Source: Bacteroidaceae bacterium
GTDB taxonomy: Bacteria > Bacteroidota > Bacteroidia > Bacteroidales > Bacteroidaceae
Assembly (NCBI GenBank): GCA_017619585.1
Contig: JAFZSA010000018.1
Location: forward strand, 1 to 64,000
Length of the DNA stretch: 64,000 nucleotides
Direction: 5' to 3'
Positions 32,199 to 41,385 of this stretch are shown piece by piece; position 1 is the stretch's first letter, and every line of letters starts with the position of its first letter. The notes under the pieces were generated by a model that was not told the DNA's origin, searched no databases, and saw nothing but the letters and a program-made list of their open reading frames with translations. Made by a program: the position numbers and the translations under genes.

Positions 32199-33770
32199 AT
32201 GAATCACTTATTAAACATAGATTTGGCGGCAGTGGATTGGGCCAGAGCACAGTTTGCGCTTACTGCTATTTACCATTGGCTGTTCGTGCCCTTGACCCTT
32301 GGTTTGGCCGTAGTGATGGGCATAATGGAAACTCTGTACTACCGCACGGGACAGGAGTTCTGGAAACGGACCGCCCAATTCTGGCAGAAGCTCTTCGGTA
32401 TTAACTTTGCGATGGGGGTGGCTACGGGCCTTATTCTGGAATTCGAGTTCGGTACCAACTGGAGCAATTACAGTTATCTGGTGGGTGATATCTTTGGAGC
32501 CCCATTAGCAGTGGAGGGTATTGTCGCCTTCTTTATGGAATCCACCTTTGTGGCAGTGATGTTCTTTGGCTGGAACAAGGTCAGCAAAGGCTTCCATCTG
32601 GCTTCTACGTGGCTCACGGGACTGGGCGCAACCATCTCTGCCTGGTGGATTCTGGTTGCCAACTCGTGGATGCAGCATCCTGTAGGACAGGCTTTCAATC
32701 CTGATACCATGCGTAATGAGATGACAAGCTTTGCGGACGTGGCTCTTTCACCCGTTGCAGTGGATAAATTCATCCATACGGTACTATCAGCTTGGGTGCT
32801 GGGTGCAGTATTTGTGGTGGGTGTCAGCAGTTGGTATCTGCTGAAGAAGCGTCACATGGAATTTGCTACCAAGAGTCTGAGGGTGGGTGCTATCTTCGGA
32901 CTTTTCTCATCGGCATTGATATTGTTATCAGGGCACCATTCTGCCTACACAATAGCGCAGACGCAACCCATGAAACTGGCTGCTATGGAGGCCCTTTATA
33001 AAGGTGGTACAAATCAGCCGCTGACTATTATTGCAGGCATAAATCCTTTTGAGCAGCCCGACTATGAGACTGCCGACGAGCCGCCCTTGAAGTTGGCTGT
33101 GCCATTTGCCCTATCTTTCCTGGCTACCAACGATATGAACGGTTATGTGCCAGGTATACGTGATATCCTGGACGGATACACCAAGGCGGACGGAACACAG
33201 GAGCCATCGCTGGCAGAAAAGATAGAACGCGGGAAATGTGCTATCACTGCCTTGCAGGCATACCGCAAAGCGAAGAAAGAGGGGGCACCCGAGGAGTTTG
33301 TGGCAGAGGTAACTGACGCTATTCAGGAGAATATGCCATACTTCGGTTACGGTTACGTTCAGGATTGTGCCCAAGTGGTGCCCTATATTCCTGTTTGCTT
33401 CTATGCTTTCCGTGTGATGGTGGGTGGCGGATGCTTGTTCATACTATTATTCATATTTCTCCTCATCCAGCCCCCCTCTTATCCCCCCAAAGGAGGGAAG
33501 AATGGAAGATGGAGGGGAGCTTTGCAATGGGCCGCTATTTTGTGCATCCCCATTGCCTATATTGTCAGTGAAGCAGGATGGCTGGTGGCTGAGTTCGGTC
33601 GTCAGCCATGGACCATCCAGGATATGTTGCCTACATGGGTAGGTGTCAGTCAGTTGGGCTCCTCTGCAGTCATGACCACGTTCCTGCTCTTCCTTATCCT
33701 CTTCACCACCCTCTTGGCAATAGAAATCAGCATCATGGTTCGTGCCATCAAGGAAGGACCTAATCTCTAA
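32199..33770 (+). CDS. cydA: cytochrome bd ubiquinol oxidase subunit I
   Basis: The 523-residue protein has about nine membrane helices, the haem-ligand His in YHWLFVPLTLGL (near residue 25) and HTVLSAWVLG, and the GRQPW motif. With CydB it reduces oxygen to water using quinol, letting an anaerobe scavenge oxygen while contributing to the proton gradient. Residues about 424-439 (PPSYPPKGGKNGRWRG) are encoded by repeat-like DNA (33468-33518: CCCCCC, AAAGGAGGG, GGAAGATGGA words) and form a short insert between membrane helices. It precedes cydB by 11 nt and follows DUF4492. Confidence 0.96.
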   Translation: MNHLLNIDLAAVDWARAQFALTAIYHWLFVPLTLGLAVVMGIMETLYYRTGQEFWKRTAQFWQKLFGINFAMGVATGLILEFEFGTNWSNYSYLVGDIFGAPLAVEGIVAFFMESTFVAVMFFGWNKVSKGFHLASTWLTGLGATISAWWILVANSWMQHPVGQAFNPDTMRNEMTSFADVALSPVAVDKFIHTVLSAWVLGAVFVVGVSSWYLLKKRHMEFATKSLRVGAIFGLFSSALILLSGHHSAYTIAQTQPMKLAAMEALYKGGTNQPLTIIAGINPFEQPDYETADEPPLKLAVPFALSFLATNDMNGYVPGIRDILDGYTKADGTQEPSLAEKIERGKCAITALQAYRKAKKEGAPEEFVAEVTDAIQENMPYFGYGYVQDCAQVVPYIPVCFYAFRVMVGGGCLFILLFIFLLIQPPSYPPKGGKNGRWRGALQWAAILCIPIAYIVSEAGWLVAEFGRQPWTIQDMLPTWVGVSQLGSSAVMTTFLLFLILFTTLLAIEISIMVRAIKEGPNL

Positions 33771-33781
33771 CCATTGAAAAC

Positions 33782-34933
33782 ATGACATACACATTCTTAC
33801 AGCACTACTGGTGCTTTGTTGTTGCCCTACTGGCAGCATTGTTGGTATTCCTGATGTTTGTACAGGGAGCCAATACTCTAATCTTCTCATTGGGGCGTAC
33901 CCCTGATGAGCGTCGGTTGATAGTAAATGCTACGGGCAGAAAGTGGGAGTTTACCTTTACCACCCTTGTAACCTTCGGTGGTGCCTTCTTTGCCTCCTAT
34001 CCTCTTTTCTATTCCACCAGCTTTGGCGGAGCCTATTGGCTCTGGATGATAGTACTCTTCTCCTTTGTGTTGCAAGCCGTCAGTTATGAGTTTCAGAACA
34101 AACTGGGCAATCTGCTAGGTACCAGGACTTTCCAATGGTTGCTGGTTCTGAACGGCATCCTTGGTCCCTTGCTTTTGGGCGGTGCCGTAGCCACGTTCTT
34201 CACTGGTTCCAACTTCATTGTGGAGAAAGGCAACATCGTCAACGACCAATGTTCAATGATCATCAGTCGTTGGGCCAATGCCTCGCACGGACTGGATGCT
34301 TTGTTGAATCCCTGGAATGTTGTGTTGGGCCTTGCTGTGGTTTTCCTGGCACGCATCTTGGGCTGTCTATATATTCATAAGCAAGTGGAAGAGGGACAGT
34401 TTGATAGTCATCAACGTATTATCCGGCCTTTGTGGACTAGTACCATTCTGTTTCTGGGACTATTTCTGGCTTTCCTGATTCACATCCTGACGTGCGAGGG
34501 GTATGCCGTAGATCCGCAGACGGGTATTGTGTTCATGGAGCCGTACAAATACCTGCACAACCTTATAGATATGTGGCCTCTACTAATACTTCTCCTTATT
34601 GGTGTTGTGTTTGTGCTATTCGGTATTTTGTGGTCGCTGACGCACAAGGAATACAGGCGAGGATTCTGGGTGGTAGGTTTCGGTACCGTAGCAACGGTGA
34701 CGGTATTGCTGTTGCTGACAGCCTGGAACAATACCGCATACTATCCCTCTACAGCAGATCTGCAGTCGTCCCTGACCATGCAGAATTCCTGTAGCAGTGA
34801 GTTTACCCTGCGTACAATGTTCTGGGTATCCCTGCTCATCCCCTTCGTGATAGCCTACATTATTTACGCCTGGCGTGCTATTGACAAGAAAAAGCTAACT
34901 CTGGACGAGATAAACAACGACCATGCGTATTAA
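33782..34933 (+). CDS. cydB: cytochrome bd ubiquinol oxidase subunit II
   Basis: The 383-residue subunit has about eight to nine membrane segments and the family stretches GANTLIFSLGRTPDERRLIVN, TFGGAFFASYPLFYSTSFGGAYW and ARILGCLYIHKQ. It pairs with CydA in the inner membrane. The start lies 11 nt after the cydA stop, within a DUF4492-cydA-cydB operon. No bd-related ABC transporter (CydDC) is seen next to it. The gene converges on a minus-strand glycosylase gene, leaving only about 20 nt between stops, and no clear terminator is visible. Confidence 0.96.
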   Translation: MTYTFLQHYWCFVVALLAALLVFLMFVQGANTLIFSLGRTPDERRLIVNATGRKWEFTFTTLVTFGGAFFASYPLFYSTSFGGAYWLWMIVLFSFVLQAVSYEFQNKLGNLLGTRTFQWLLVLNGILGPLLLGGAVATFFTGSNFIVEKGNIVNDQCSMIISRWANASHGLDALLNPWNVVLGLAVVFLARILGCLYIHKQVEEGQFDSHQRIIRPLWTSTILFLGLFLAFLIHILTCEGYAVDPQTGIVFMEPYKYLHNLIDMWPLLILLLIGVVFVLFGILWSLTHKEYRRGFWVVGFGTVATVTVLLLLTAWNNTAYYPSTADLQSSLTMQNSCSSEFTLRTMFWVSLLIPFVIAYIIYAWRAIDKKKLTLDEINNDHAY

Positions 34934-34953
34934 ACTGATTTCCAATTCTATAC

Positions 34954-35571
34954 TTACAGAAAAAGATTGAAGCAATTCCTATACGCCTCTACCTTCTTGT
35001 CGAAAGACAGAGGGTAGGCGCGTGAGGAGGAGGGGAGACGGTATAGAACGACCCCTTCCCTGCTCCCCGAGGGGAGTGCCACTGCGGTGTTTACTTTGGG
35101 AATCTCATGGATGCCAAAGTAGGTGCAGATGGTTTCGGTGGCTTTCTCGCCTGTGGTGATGATGGCTCGCAGATGGGGGAGTTGACCAATCAGGGCACGA
35201 ATGTCTGTGGGCTCAACCACCTCTAAGAACTTATCGGAGGCATTGTCCTGTAGGCGACGGATGGCTGTGGAGGTATCAAAGAAGGCAAGACCTTTCTCTT
35301 GGCAGAACGCTACAATCTCATCTATCTTGAAGCGCTTGTTCTTGAGGTCGACAAAATGGTTCTTGTCGCCAAAGAATATCTGCCCCTCTATGCGCCAATG
35401 GTCGTTGATAAAGTTGGGGTAATAGAAATCCATGCACCAACGTTTGCGCTGGGGAGGGAAGCTACCTAGGAATAGCACCTTGGCATTCTGAGGCAAGAAA
35501 GGAATGAGCGGATGGCGTTCCACACCATCCTTGCTACGGGCAATATTCTCTGTGTTCAGGTAGGAGGTCAT
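34954..35571 (-). CDS. uracil-DNA-glycosylase-fold protein
   Basis: From the ATG at 35571 the product is 205 residues with the UDG-superfamily segments VLFLGSFPPQRKRWCMDFYYPN and LPSSSRAYPLSFDKKVEAYRN, the latter typical of a Bacteroidetes-type Mug/UDG-like group. It probably removes damaged or mismatched bases, but the specific substrate is open. It follows the mutarotase gene by 5 nt, so it is the last gene of the fucose locus and likely co-transcribed. The longer reading from 35604 would overlap that gene and is rejected. A DNA repair gene in this operon is unusual. Confidence 0.75.
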   Translation of the reverse strand: MTSYLNTENIARSKDGVERHPLIPFLPQNAKVLFLGSFPPQRKRWCMDFYYPNFINDHWRIEGQIFFGDKNHFVDLKNKRFKIDEIVAFCQEKGLAFFDTSTAIRRLQDNASDKFLEVVEPTDIRALIGQLPHLRAIITTGEKATETICTYFGIHEIPKVNTAVALPSGSREGVVLYRLPSSSRAYPLSFDKKVEAYRNCFNLFL

Positions 35572-35576
35572 TGTGC

Positions 35577-35900
35577 TTAAAAGATTCTTTCCGTTAACTG
35601 CCATTTTTCCTCACTGCGGGCATTGGCAGCACAACCTTGGAATTGACTAACATACGCTTCCCATTCTGCTTGACGGGGAAGAGTGGCCAATCGGGCCATA
35701 TCACGTTGAAAGTCGAAGTTGTCAGCGGTATCCATTATCATAAACAACGTACGACCTTTACGGTAGATTTGCATATCCAGAATGCCAACCTGACGTTGTC
35801 CTTCTATTATTTCTGGCCACACATGGGCATGTGCTTCCACATACTTGGCTATCATTTCTGGATTATCTACCAGCGTGAGTGTTTGACAATATCGTTTCAT
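35577..35900 (-). CDS. L-rhamnose/L-fucose mutarotase family protein (DUF718)
   Basis: The 107-residue product (MKRYCQTLTLVDNPEMIAKYVEAHAHVWPEI...) shows the RhaM/DUF718 ferredoxin-like fold. Landmarks are H-x-H-VWPEI near residue 24 and LFMIMDTADNFDF. Such enzymes interconvert the alpha and beta anomers of 6-deoxy sugars. Being next to a fucose-type permease suggests it acts on imported L-fucose, although the family was first described for rhamnose. It lies 18 nt after the permease stop and 5 nt before the glycosylase start. Confidence 0.85.
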   Translation of the reverse strand: MKRYCQTLTLVDNPEMIAKYVEAHAHVWPEIIEGQRQVGILDMQIYRKGRTLFMIMDTADNFDFQRDMARLATLPRQAEWEAYVSQFQGCAANARSEEKWQLTERIF

Positions 35901-35918
35901 GCTTCGCGGTTTAAGAGT

Positions 35919-37187
35919 TTAAGTGTTTAAGCCTTTAGAGGGTTGCCTGGAATTCAATGCAAAGATAAATACCACAAGGAAACACCCCATGGGCACCAGG
36001 TAGCTCAGGTTTATACCGACTGCATCACTGACCATTCCTTGAAGAGGGGTTAATAGTGCGCCACCCAGGATAGCCATGATGAGGCCACTGGCTCCTATCT
36101 TGGTATCATCCGGGTATTTGCTCTTTGCTACACTTTCTAAAGCAATGCCATAGATTGTTGGGAACATCAGGCTCATAAAGACACTAATCAGAATCAGTGA
36201 CACTACACAGAGCCAATTGTTGGTCAGAACTACTAATAATGTACAGATTGTACTCAGCACAGCGCCTGCAACAAGTAGCCGCTGAGGTGCAATATACTTC
36301 ATTATCCAGGTATAGACAAACCTGCTGGTACAGAAACCAATGATAGATATCAGATAGAGTGTGGCAGCCTCTGCTTCAGTCATTCCCAACTCCTTCATCA
36401 CCAGCCTTATCGTGAAGCTCCAGACTCCAATCTGTGCTCCTACGTAGAAGAACTGGGCAATGACACCTCCCGTATAAACGCGGTTGCTGAGCAACCTGCG
36501 TAGGGAATAGAAAATTGAGGGCGCAAGCGCCAATTGAGAATTGAGAATTATCTCTGAACTCTTGAGCTCTTGAACTTCTTGAACTTTTGAGTTGTCGCTT
36601 CCTTTGGGCATTTTGGCAAAGAACATGGCTGCCATTATAGCTATCAGGACACCTCCAACAGCAGCATATGTTCCACTAACGGAGTAAAGTGAGATATCCT
36701 GTAGGATGAAGTATTTGCTAATCAATATACCGACGATGGAACCGACGGGGTTGAAACTCTGGGCTATATTCAGACGACGGGTTGCTGTCTCGGGGCTGCC
36801 CATACTCATAATATAAGGATTGGCTGTTGTCTCCAGTACTGAGCATCCCGCAGCCATGATATAGATGGCCAGCAGATAGAAAGCATAACTTTCCACTTCT
36901 GCGGCAGGCAGAAAAAGCATTGCTCCTGTGGCATAAAGGCAAAGACCCAAGATGATGCCCCCTTTAAAATTGTACTTGCGTATGAATAGGGCAGCTGGCA
37001 GTGCCAGGCAGAAGTATGCACCATAGAACGCCATTTGGATGAGGCTGGTCTGTGTGTCATTCATCTGCATGATTTTGCGGAAAGCAGCCAGCAAGGTGTC
37101 CGTCATGTTATTGGCCAGTCCCCAAAGTGCAAAGAGACTTGTTACCAGTATGAATGGTAATAAGTATTTCTTTTCGATGGTTCTCAT
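35919..37187 (-). CDS. fucP: L-fucose:proton symporter family permease with repeat-derived loop
   Basis: The 422-residue MFS transporter has twelve predicted helices and FucP-family segments: FALWGLANNMTDTLLAAFRK (residues 19-38), GSPETATRRLNIAQSFNPVG and AILGGALLTPLQG. It imports L-fucose or a related sugar with protons. The central cytoplasmic loop (residues about 198-226, SKVQEVQELKSSEIILNSQ...) is encoded by intergenic-like repeat DNA at 36511-36595, including GAGGGCGCAAGCGCC with its GGCGC/GCGCC hairpin and GTTCAAGAG-type words. It is translated between the kinase fusion and the mutarotase genes. Confidence 0.88.
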   Translation of the reverse strand: MRTIEKKYLLPFILVTSLFALWGLANNMTDTLLAAFRKIMQMNDTQTSLIQMAFYGAYFCLALPAALFIRKYNFKGGIILGLCLYATGAMLFLPAAEVESYAFYLLAIYIMAAGCSVLETTANPYIMSMGSPETATRRLNIAQSFNPVGSIVGILISKYFILQDISLYSVSGTYAAVGGVLIAIMAAMFFAKMPKGSDNSKVQEVQELKSSEIILNSQLALAPSIFYSLRRLLSNRVYTGGVIAQFFYVGAQIGVWSFTIRLVMKELGMTEAEAATLYLISIIGFCTSRFVYTWIMKYIAPQRLLVAGAVLSTICTLLVVLTNNWLCVVSLILISVFMSLMFPTIYGIALESVAKSKYPDDTKIGASGLIMAILGGALLTPLQGMVSDAVGINLSYLVPMGCFLVVFIFALNSRQPSKGLNT

Positions 37188-37221
37188 TGGGAAGGATTAA
37201 AATGTTTAAAAGTTTAAGGGA

Positions 37222-38415
37222 TTAAAGACCAGGTCTGCGAATAGTTAGGCGTATTGCTTCCTTATGCTCCTTGGCAAAAGTCTCTGCGTCCTTTACTACA
37301 CAGGCAAGGTAGCCGCCACCGCCAGCACCAGGCATCTTCCATGCCATAACGCCAGGAACCTTTGACCACTTGTCAATATACTCTTGAACTTTTCCCTGAA
37401 TCATAGCGGGGAACATGGATATCTGGGCGTCGAAACTGGCTTTATATGCAGCAGCAAAAGCTTGAAGGTTCCTGTCCATGATGGCATTCCAGCAATTGTC
37501 TGCAGCTTCAGCTAAAGCTTTTACCTTGTGCTCTGTGATGTCCTTTCCTTCCACTACTGAGCAGCCCGGCTTACGGGGGTCCATAGGAATCATAATAAGA
37601 TGATTTTCTAACCAACTGAGGATGCTTTCATCCTGGCATGTTTCAATCTTCTCGGGCCAGAAGCGATTGTTGTAATAATGGCGACAGAGACCAGGAACGC
37701 AAATGCCAATACTATCTTGTGCTCCGCTGATGATTCCGGCACTGCGCTCGGGATCGTTCTCGAAACAGAAAACCAGTTTGGCCAGTGTCTCGGGATCCAT
37801 ATTGGGCAGTGAGTATGGCCATATCTTCTTAATCATATTGCGTGTACTGGTACTCAGGCCACAACGTTCACGAATCTCGAAAGTGGGCTCCAGAGAGATG
37901 GTTATGGCCCATCCTGGTGCATATTGGGAGACATAAGGCTGATCAATCCATGTACCAGCCAAATCGAGGCGTGTGGGAATCTGACTCTCTGTTTTCTTAA
38001 GGTCGGTAGAAGACCGGGCTTTTAAGCCAGCTTGTGGCACACGTTCAAGTACCACGTATTCTATTCCTTGCTCCTCACAGAACCGCCTTTTGTCTTCGTT
38101 ACCGCCATCACTGTTCACCACGAGGATATCTGGTTTCAGCGCCTCAACCGTCGGAACGAAGTCCATAATTCCACTGCCCGCGTTGATGAAAGCGTCTTTG
38201 ACGTAGCGGATGCTTTTCACCATAAACAGGCGTTCCTGCTCGCTGTAAACTGTTTTGTGGTGTTTATATCCTAGAATGGTGGCGTCAGAACCGATACCTA
38301 CATATAGGTCGCCATACTCTGCAGCCTGGCGGAAAAACTCTACATGACCGCTATGTAGCAGGTCGTAACAACCGCTTACAAAGACTTTGGCCCTTTTCGG
38401 AAGTTTAGAGTTCAT
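37222..38415 (-). CDS. cytidylyltransferase-like domain fused to a GHMP kinase domain
   Basis: The 397-residue protein has an N-terminal nucleotidylyltransferase of the HxGH type (GCYDLLHSGHVEFFRQA, residues 15-31) and a C-terminal GHMP kinase domain starting TRLDLAGTWIDQPYVS (near 150), with GLSTST (near 190) and PGAGGGGYLACVV (near 365) as the other sugar-kinase motifs. A sugar-1-kinase plus nucleotide transfer in one chain suggests activation of a free sugar to a nucleotide sugar. Its place between fcl and fucP points to L-fucose or a GDP-fucose relative. It is much shorter than the Bacteroides Fkp enzyme (about 950 residues) and has the opposite kind of N-terminal domain. Substrate and product are inferred. 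Confidence 0.7.
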   Translation of the reverse strand: MNSKLPKRAKVFVSGCYDLLHSGHVEFFRQAAEYGDLYVGIGSDATILGYKHHKTVYSEQERLFMVKSIRYVKDAFINAGSGIMDFVPTVEALKPDILVVNSDGGNEDKRRFCEEQGIEYVVLERVPQAGLKARSSTDLKKTESQIPTRLDLAGTWIDQPYVSQYAPGWAITISLEPTFEIRERCGLSTSTRNMIKKIWPYSLPNMDPETLAKLVFCFENDPERSAGIISGAQDSIGICVPGLCRHYYNNRFWPEKIETCQDESILSWLENHLIMIPMDPRKPGCSVVEGKDITEHKVKALAEAADNCWNAIMDRNLQAFAAAYKASFDAQISMFPAMIQGKVQEYIDKWSKVPGVMAWKMPGAGGGGYLACVVKDAETFAKEHKEAIRLTIRRPGL

Positions 38416-38452
38416 AGTTTAGAGTTTTAAGTCAGTATTCATGTTGAGAGTA

Positions 38453-39394
38453 CTAGCGCTCTGCACGCATGGGGTTCTCCAGGAAGTCCTTGTAGGCCAA
38501 GCGGATGCCATCCTCCAACTCTGTCTTGTAGGTCCAGCCCAACTTGGTGGCCTTGGAGACATCCAAGAGTTTGCGAGGGGTACCGTTGGGACGGGTAGTG
38601 TCCCACTTTATGCGGCCCTTGTAACCAACTACCTTGGCCACCAGTTCTGTCAATGCCTTGATGGTGAGCTCTTTGCCGGTGCCGGCATTCACGGTCTCGT
38701 TGCCGCTGTAGTTGTTCATGAGGAACACGCAAAGGTTGGCAAGGTCGTCTACATACAGGAACTCACGCAGGGGTGATCCATCACCCCAACAGGTAACACT
38801 CTTCAGACCTGCCTCCTTGGCTTCGTGGAAACGTCGAATCAGTGCGGGTAGCACATGGCTGTGCTCGGGATGATAATTATCGTTGGGACCGTAGAGGTTG
38901 GTGGGCATCACGGAGATGTAGTCCGTGCCGTACTGACGGTTGAGAAACTCACAGTATTTCAGACCGGAAATCTTAGCCAATGCATACGCCTCATTTGTTT
39001 TCTCCAGTTCACTGGTGAGTAGGCAGCTCTCGGGCATAGGCTGTGGAGCCATACGGGGGTAGATACAGCTGCTGCCCAGGAACTCCAGCTTCTTGCAGCC
39101 ATTCTTCCATGCCGCATGAATGACGTTCATCTCCAGGATCATGTTGTCGTACATGAAGTCGGCCAGCGCGCTTTGGTTGGCCACGATGCCGCCCACTTTG
39201 GCAGCCGCCAGGAATACATACTCAGGACGTTCCTCGGCAAAGAACTTTTCTACTGCATCCTGCCGGGTGAGGTCAAGCTCAGCATGTGTACGGGTAATGA
39301 TATTGGTATAACCCTGACGTTGCAATTCACGGACAATGGCACTTCCTACCATGCCACGATGACCGGCGACGTATATTTTACTATTCTTTTCCAT
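38453..39394 (-). CDS. fcl: GDP-L-fucose synthase (GDP-4-keto-6-deoxymannose epimerase-reductase)
   Basis: From ATG 39394 the product is 313 residues with the NADP-binding GHRGMVGSA (near 11), the SSCIYP serine and the YALAKISG catalytic Tyr and Lys of the extended short-chain dehydrogenases. It makes GDP-L-fucose from the product of Gmd. The family segment [29 protein letters not shown] is fully conserved. An upstream Met at 39463 is in repeat-rich sequence and rejected. It is separated from gmd by 533 nt of modular repeat, so the two may have distinct transcripts. Confidence 0.95.
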   Translation of the reverse strand: MEKNSKIYVAGHRGMVGSAIVRELQRQGYTNIITRTHAELDLTRQDAVEKFFAEERPEYVFLAAAKVGGIVANQSALADFMYDNMILEMNVIHAAWKNGCKKLEFLGSSCIYPRMAPQPMPESCLLTSELEKTNEAYALAKISGLKYCEFLNRQYGTDYISVMPTNLYGPNDNYHPEHSHVLPALIRRFHEAKEAGLKSVTCWGDGSPLREFLYVDDLANLCVFLMNNYSGNETVNAGTGKELTIKALTELVAKVVGYKGRIKWDTTRPNGTPRKLLDVSKATKLGWTYKTELEDGIRLAYKDFLENPMRAER

Positions 39395-39489
39395 TATATT
39401 ATTTTTTTTTATCTCCTTTGCCTTCGGTAAGAGAAATCGCGGAAATGCGGAAATTAATCTCACACAGATCTCACGGATCTCACAGATTA

Positions 39490-39824
39490 TTATTATTTCA
39501 CGCAGAAAGCGCAGAAATTCGCAGAAAGTTTTTTAACAAAAACAACGAAAACACTTTTTGAGAGCTTTGGCACTTTTGTGCCTTTGTTCTGTTATTGTCA
39601 TGAATCTGCCTGTAAGCGAGCTTCCGTCATCTTCCCGACAATAGCATAACATATCTTCGATATCAAAGCTCTCAAAAAGCAAAAACATCGCCCTTCGGGC
39701 TGAAAAATCGTTGCATTGCCATTTACTGTTGAACTATCACCCTTTAAAAGAGAAATCATATTCTAACCGCAGAGCGGAAAGAATTGGTCTAAGACCAAAG
39801 TTGAGAGTTTAGAGTTTAGAGTCA
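39490..39824 (+). repeat. modular intergenic element B, complete copy with perfect core hairpin
   Basis: The CACGCAGAAAGCGCAGAAA and TTTTTTAACAAAAAC flank leads to a core bounded by 16-bp perfect inverted arms (39554-39569 and 39664-39679, CTTTTTGAGAGCTTTG and its complement). GCAAAAACATCGCCCTTCGG follows, with a UUCG-type hairpin. After 39757 comes the 68-nt block shared in reverse with 24125-24192. The gap between fcl and gmd holds no ORF. Positions 39840-39927 hold CCCCTTGCTCC and GTAAACGG words. Confidence 0.8.
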
Positions 39825-39927
39825 GTTGATAGTTGAAAGTTGAAAGTAGAACAATCCTCTTGCCCCTTGCTCCTTGCCCCTTGCTCCTAAAACAATAACC
39901 AATAAACAGTAAACGGTAAACCGTAAA

Positions 39928-41010
39928 CTAATCTGCGAGTTGATCTCGCAGATAGAGTTTCTTGACTTTCTTCATGTCGTGAGCGACCATAATCTTGACC
40001 AAGTCCTCGAACGAAGTCTTCTGCGGGTTCCATCCCAGCATTCTCTTGGCCTTGCTAGGATCGCCAAGCAGTTGCTCCACCTCTGCAGGACGGAAATATT
40101 TTGGATCAACTTCGACGAGCACCTTGCCTGTCTTGACGTCGATACCCTTCTCATCAACGCCCTCACCTTCCCAGCGGAGTTCGATGCCGGTCTCCTTGAA
40201 GGCTAGGGTACAGAATTCGCGAACGGTGTGATACTGACCGGTGGCAATGACAAAGTCGTCCGGCTTCTCCTGTTGCAGGATAAGCCACATACACTCTACA
40301 TAATCCTTGGCATAGCCCCAATCGCGTAGAGAGTTGAGGTTACCCAGATAGAGTTTGTCCTGAAATCCCTGGGCGATGCGGGCAGCTGCCAGTGTAATCT
40401 TGCGAGTAACGAATGTCTCGCCACGTCGTTCACTCTCGTGGTTGAAGAGAATACCGTTGCAGCAGTACATATTATAGCTCTCGCGGTAGTTCTTCATCAT
40501 CCAGAAGCCATAGAGCTTGGCTACACCGTAGGGGCTACGGGGATAGAATGGGGTAGTCTCTTTCTGAGGTACCTCCTGCACCATACCGTACAGCTCGGAA
40601 GTTGAAGCCTGATAAATGCGGCAGGTATTGGTAAGACCTGCAATGCGCACAGCTTCCAACAGGCGCAACACGCCATTGGCATCCGTATCTGCAGTGAACT
40701 CTGGTACATCAAAGCTTACTTTTACGTGGCTCTGTGCTGCCAGGTTGTATATCTCATCAGGACGAACCTCGCAAATGATGCGAATAAGGCTGGAGCTGTC
40801 CGTCATATCGCCCCAGTGCAGGTTCACCAAGCGTTTCTTGTGCATGTCGCGCACCCACTCGTCCAAATATAAATGCTCGATACGTGCTGTATTGAAAGAA
40901 GAGCTACGGCGCATTACGCCATGTACCTCATAACCTTTCTCTATTAGGAACTCGGCCAGAAACGAACCGTCCTGACCTGTGATTCCCGTTATCAGTGCTT
41001 TTTTACCCAT
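39928..41010 (-). CDS. gmd: GDP-mannose 4,6-dehydratase
   Basis: The 360-residue enzyme shows [18 protein letters not shown] (NADP loop, near residue 4), the catalytic Thr in STSELYG and YGVAKLYG (Tyr-x3-Lys), the Gmd signature. It makes GDP-4-keto-6-deoxymannose, feeding Fcl on the next gene. Length matches the family. A -7 box (TACTTTTG on the minus strand at 41039-41046) lies 28 nt upstream. It is the first gene of the minus-strand fucose locus. Confidence 0.96.
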   Translation of the reverse strand: MGKKALITGITGQDGSFLAEFLIEKGYEVHGVMRRSSSFNTARIEHLYLDEWVRDMHKKRLVNLHWGDMTDSSSLIRIICEVRPDEIYNLAAQSHVKVSFDVPEFTADTDANGVLRLLEAVRIAGLTNTCRIYQASTSELYGMVQEVPQKETTPFYPRSPYGVAKLYGFWMMKNYRESYNMYCCNGILFNHESERRGETFVTRKITLAAARIAQGFQDKLYLGNLNSLRDWGYAKDYVECMWLILQQEKPDDFVIATGQYHTVREFCTLAFKETGIELRWEGEGVDEKGIDVKTGKVLVEVDPKYFRPAEVEQLLGDPSKAKRMLGWNPQKTSFEDLVKIMVAHDMKKVKKLYLRDQLAD

Positions 41011-41038
41011 AATGTTTAATCCTTGATTGTATTTCTTG

Positions 41039-41046
41039 CAAAAGTA
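41039..41046 (-). promoter_or_regulatory. -7 element TACTTTTG for gmd
   Basis: The minus strand reads TACTTTTG, a TAnnTTTG match, 28 nt before the gmd ATG. Confidence 0.55.
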
Positions 41047-41120
41047 CTACTTTTCTTCTGAATTGCAGCATGAATATAAAAAAAAGTGTGTTGCTAAGTA
41101 ACAACACACTTCTTGATAAG

Positions 41121-41202
41121 TACCCAGAGCCGGGGTCGAACCGGCACGGGTTGCCCCACTGGTGTTTGAGACCAGCGCGTCTACCGATTCCGCCATCTGG
41201 GC
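41121..41202 (-). tRNA. tRNA-Leu (CAA anticodon)
   Basis: The minus strand reads GCCCAGATGGCGGAATCGGTAG at the 5' end (shown here as landmarks: acceptor GCCCAGA, D-loop GGTAGACGC). The anticodon stem CTGGT/ACCAG closes a loop with CAA, and the T arm is GGTTCGACC. A short variable arm and a 3' acceptor TCTGGGT give 82 nt. No CCA is encoded. A -7 box TACCTTTG lies 12 nt upstream (41214-41221). Confidence 0.95.
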
Positions 41203-41213
41203 TTTTGCGGTTG

Positions 41214-41221
41214 CAAAGGTA
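41214..41221 (-). promoter_or_regulatory. -7 element TACCTTTG for tRNA-Leu
   Basis: TACCTTTG on the minus strand, 12 nt before the first base of the tRNA. Confidence 0.6.
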
Positions 41222-41349
41222 CGTCATTTCTGTGAAACCGCAAAACTTTTGGTAAGTTTTTTGTTGGTATGCCTAAAATGGAACGGTAAATTCCTTGTAA
41301 ATCTGATACTTTATTTACAAAACGTTTGGTTTTAATTGTGAATATTTGC

Positions 41350-41357
41350 TATCTTTG
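41350..41357 (+). promoter_or_regulatory. -7 element TATCTTTG for the metallophosphoesterase gene
   Basis: Consensus TAnnTTTG, 29 nt before ATG 41386. An upstream Met at 41326 would place the box inside the gene, so 41386 is the preferred start. Confidence 0.65.
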
Positions 41358-41385
41358 TACTGAATTTGTAACAAATCTAAAGAAA

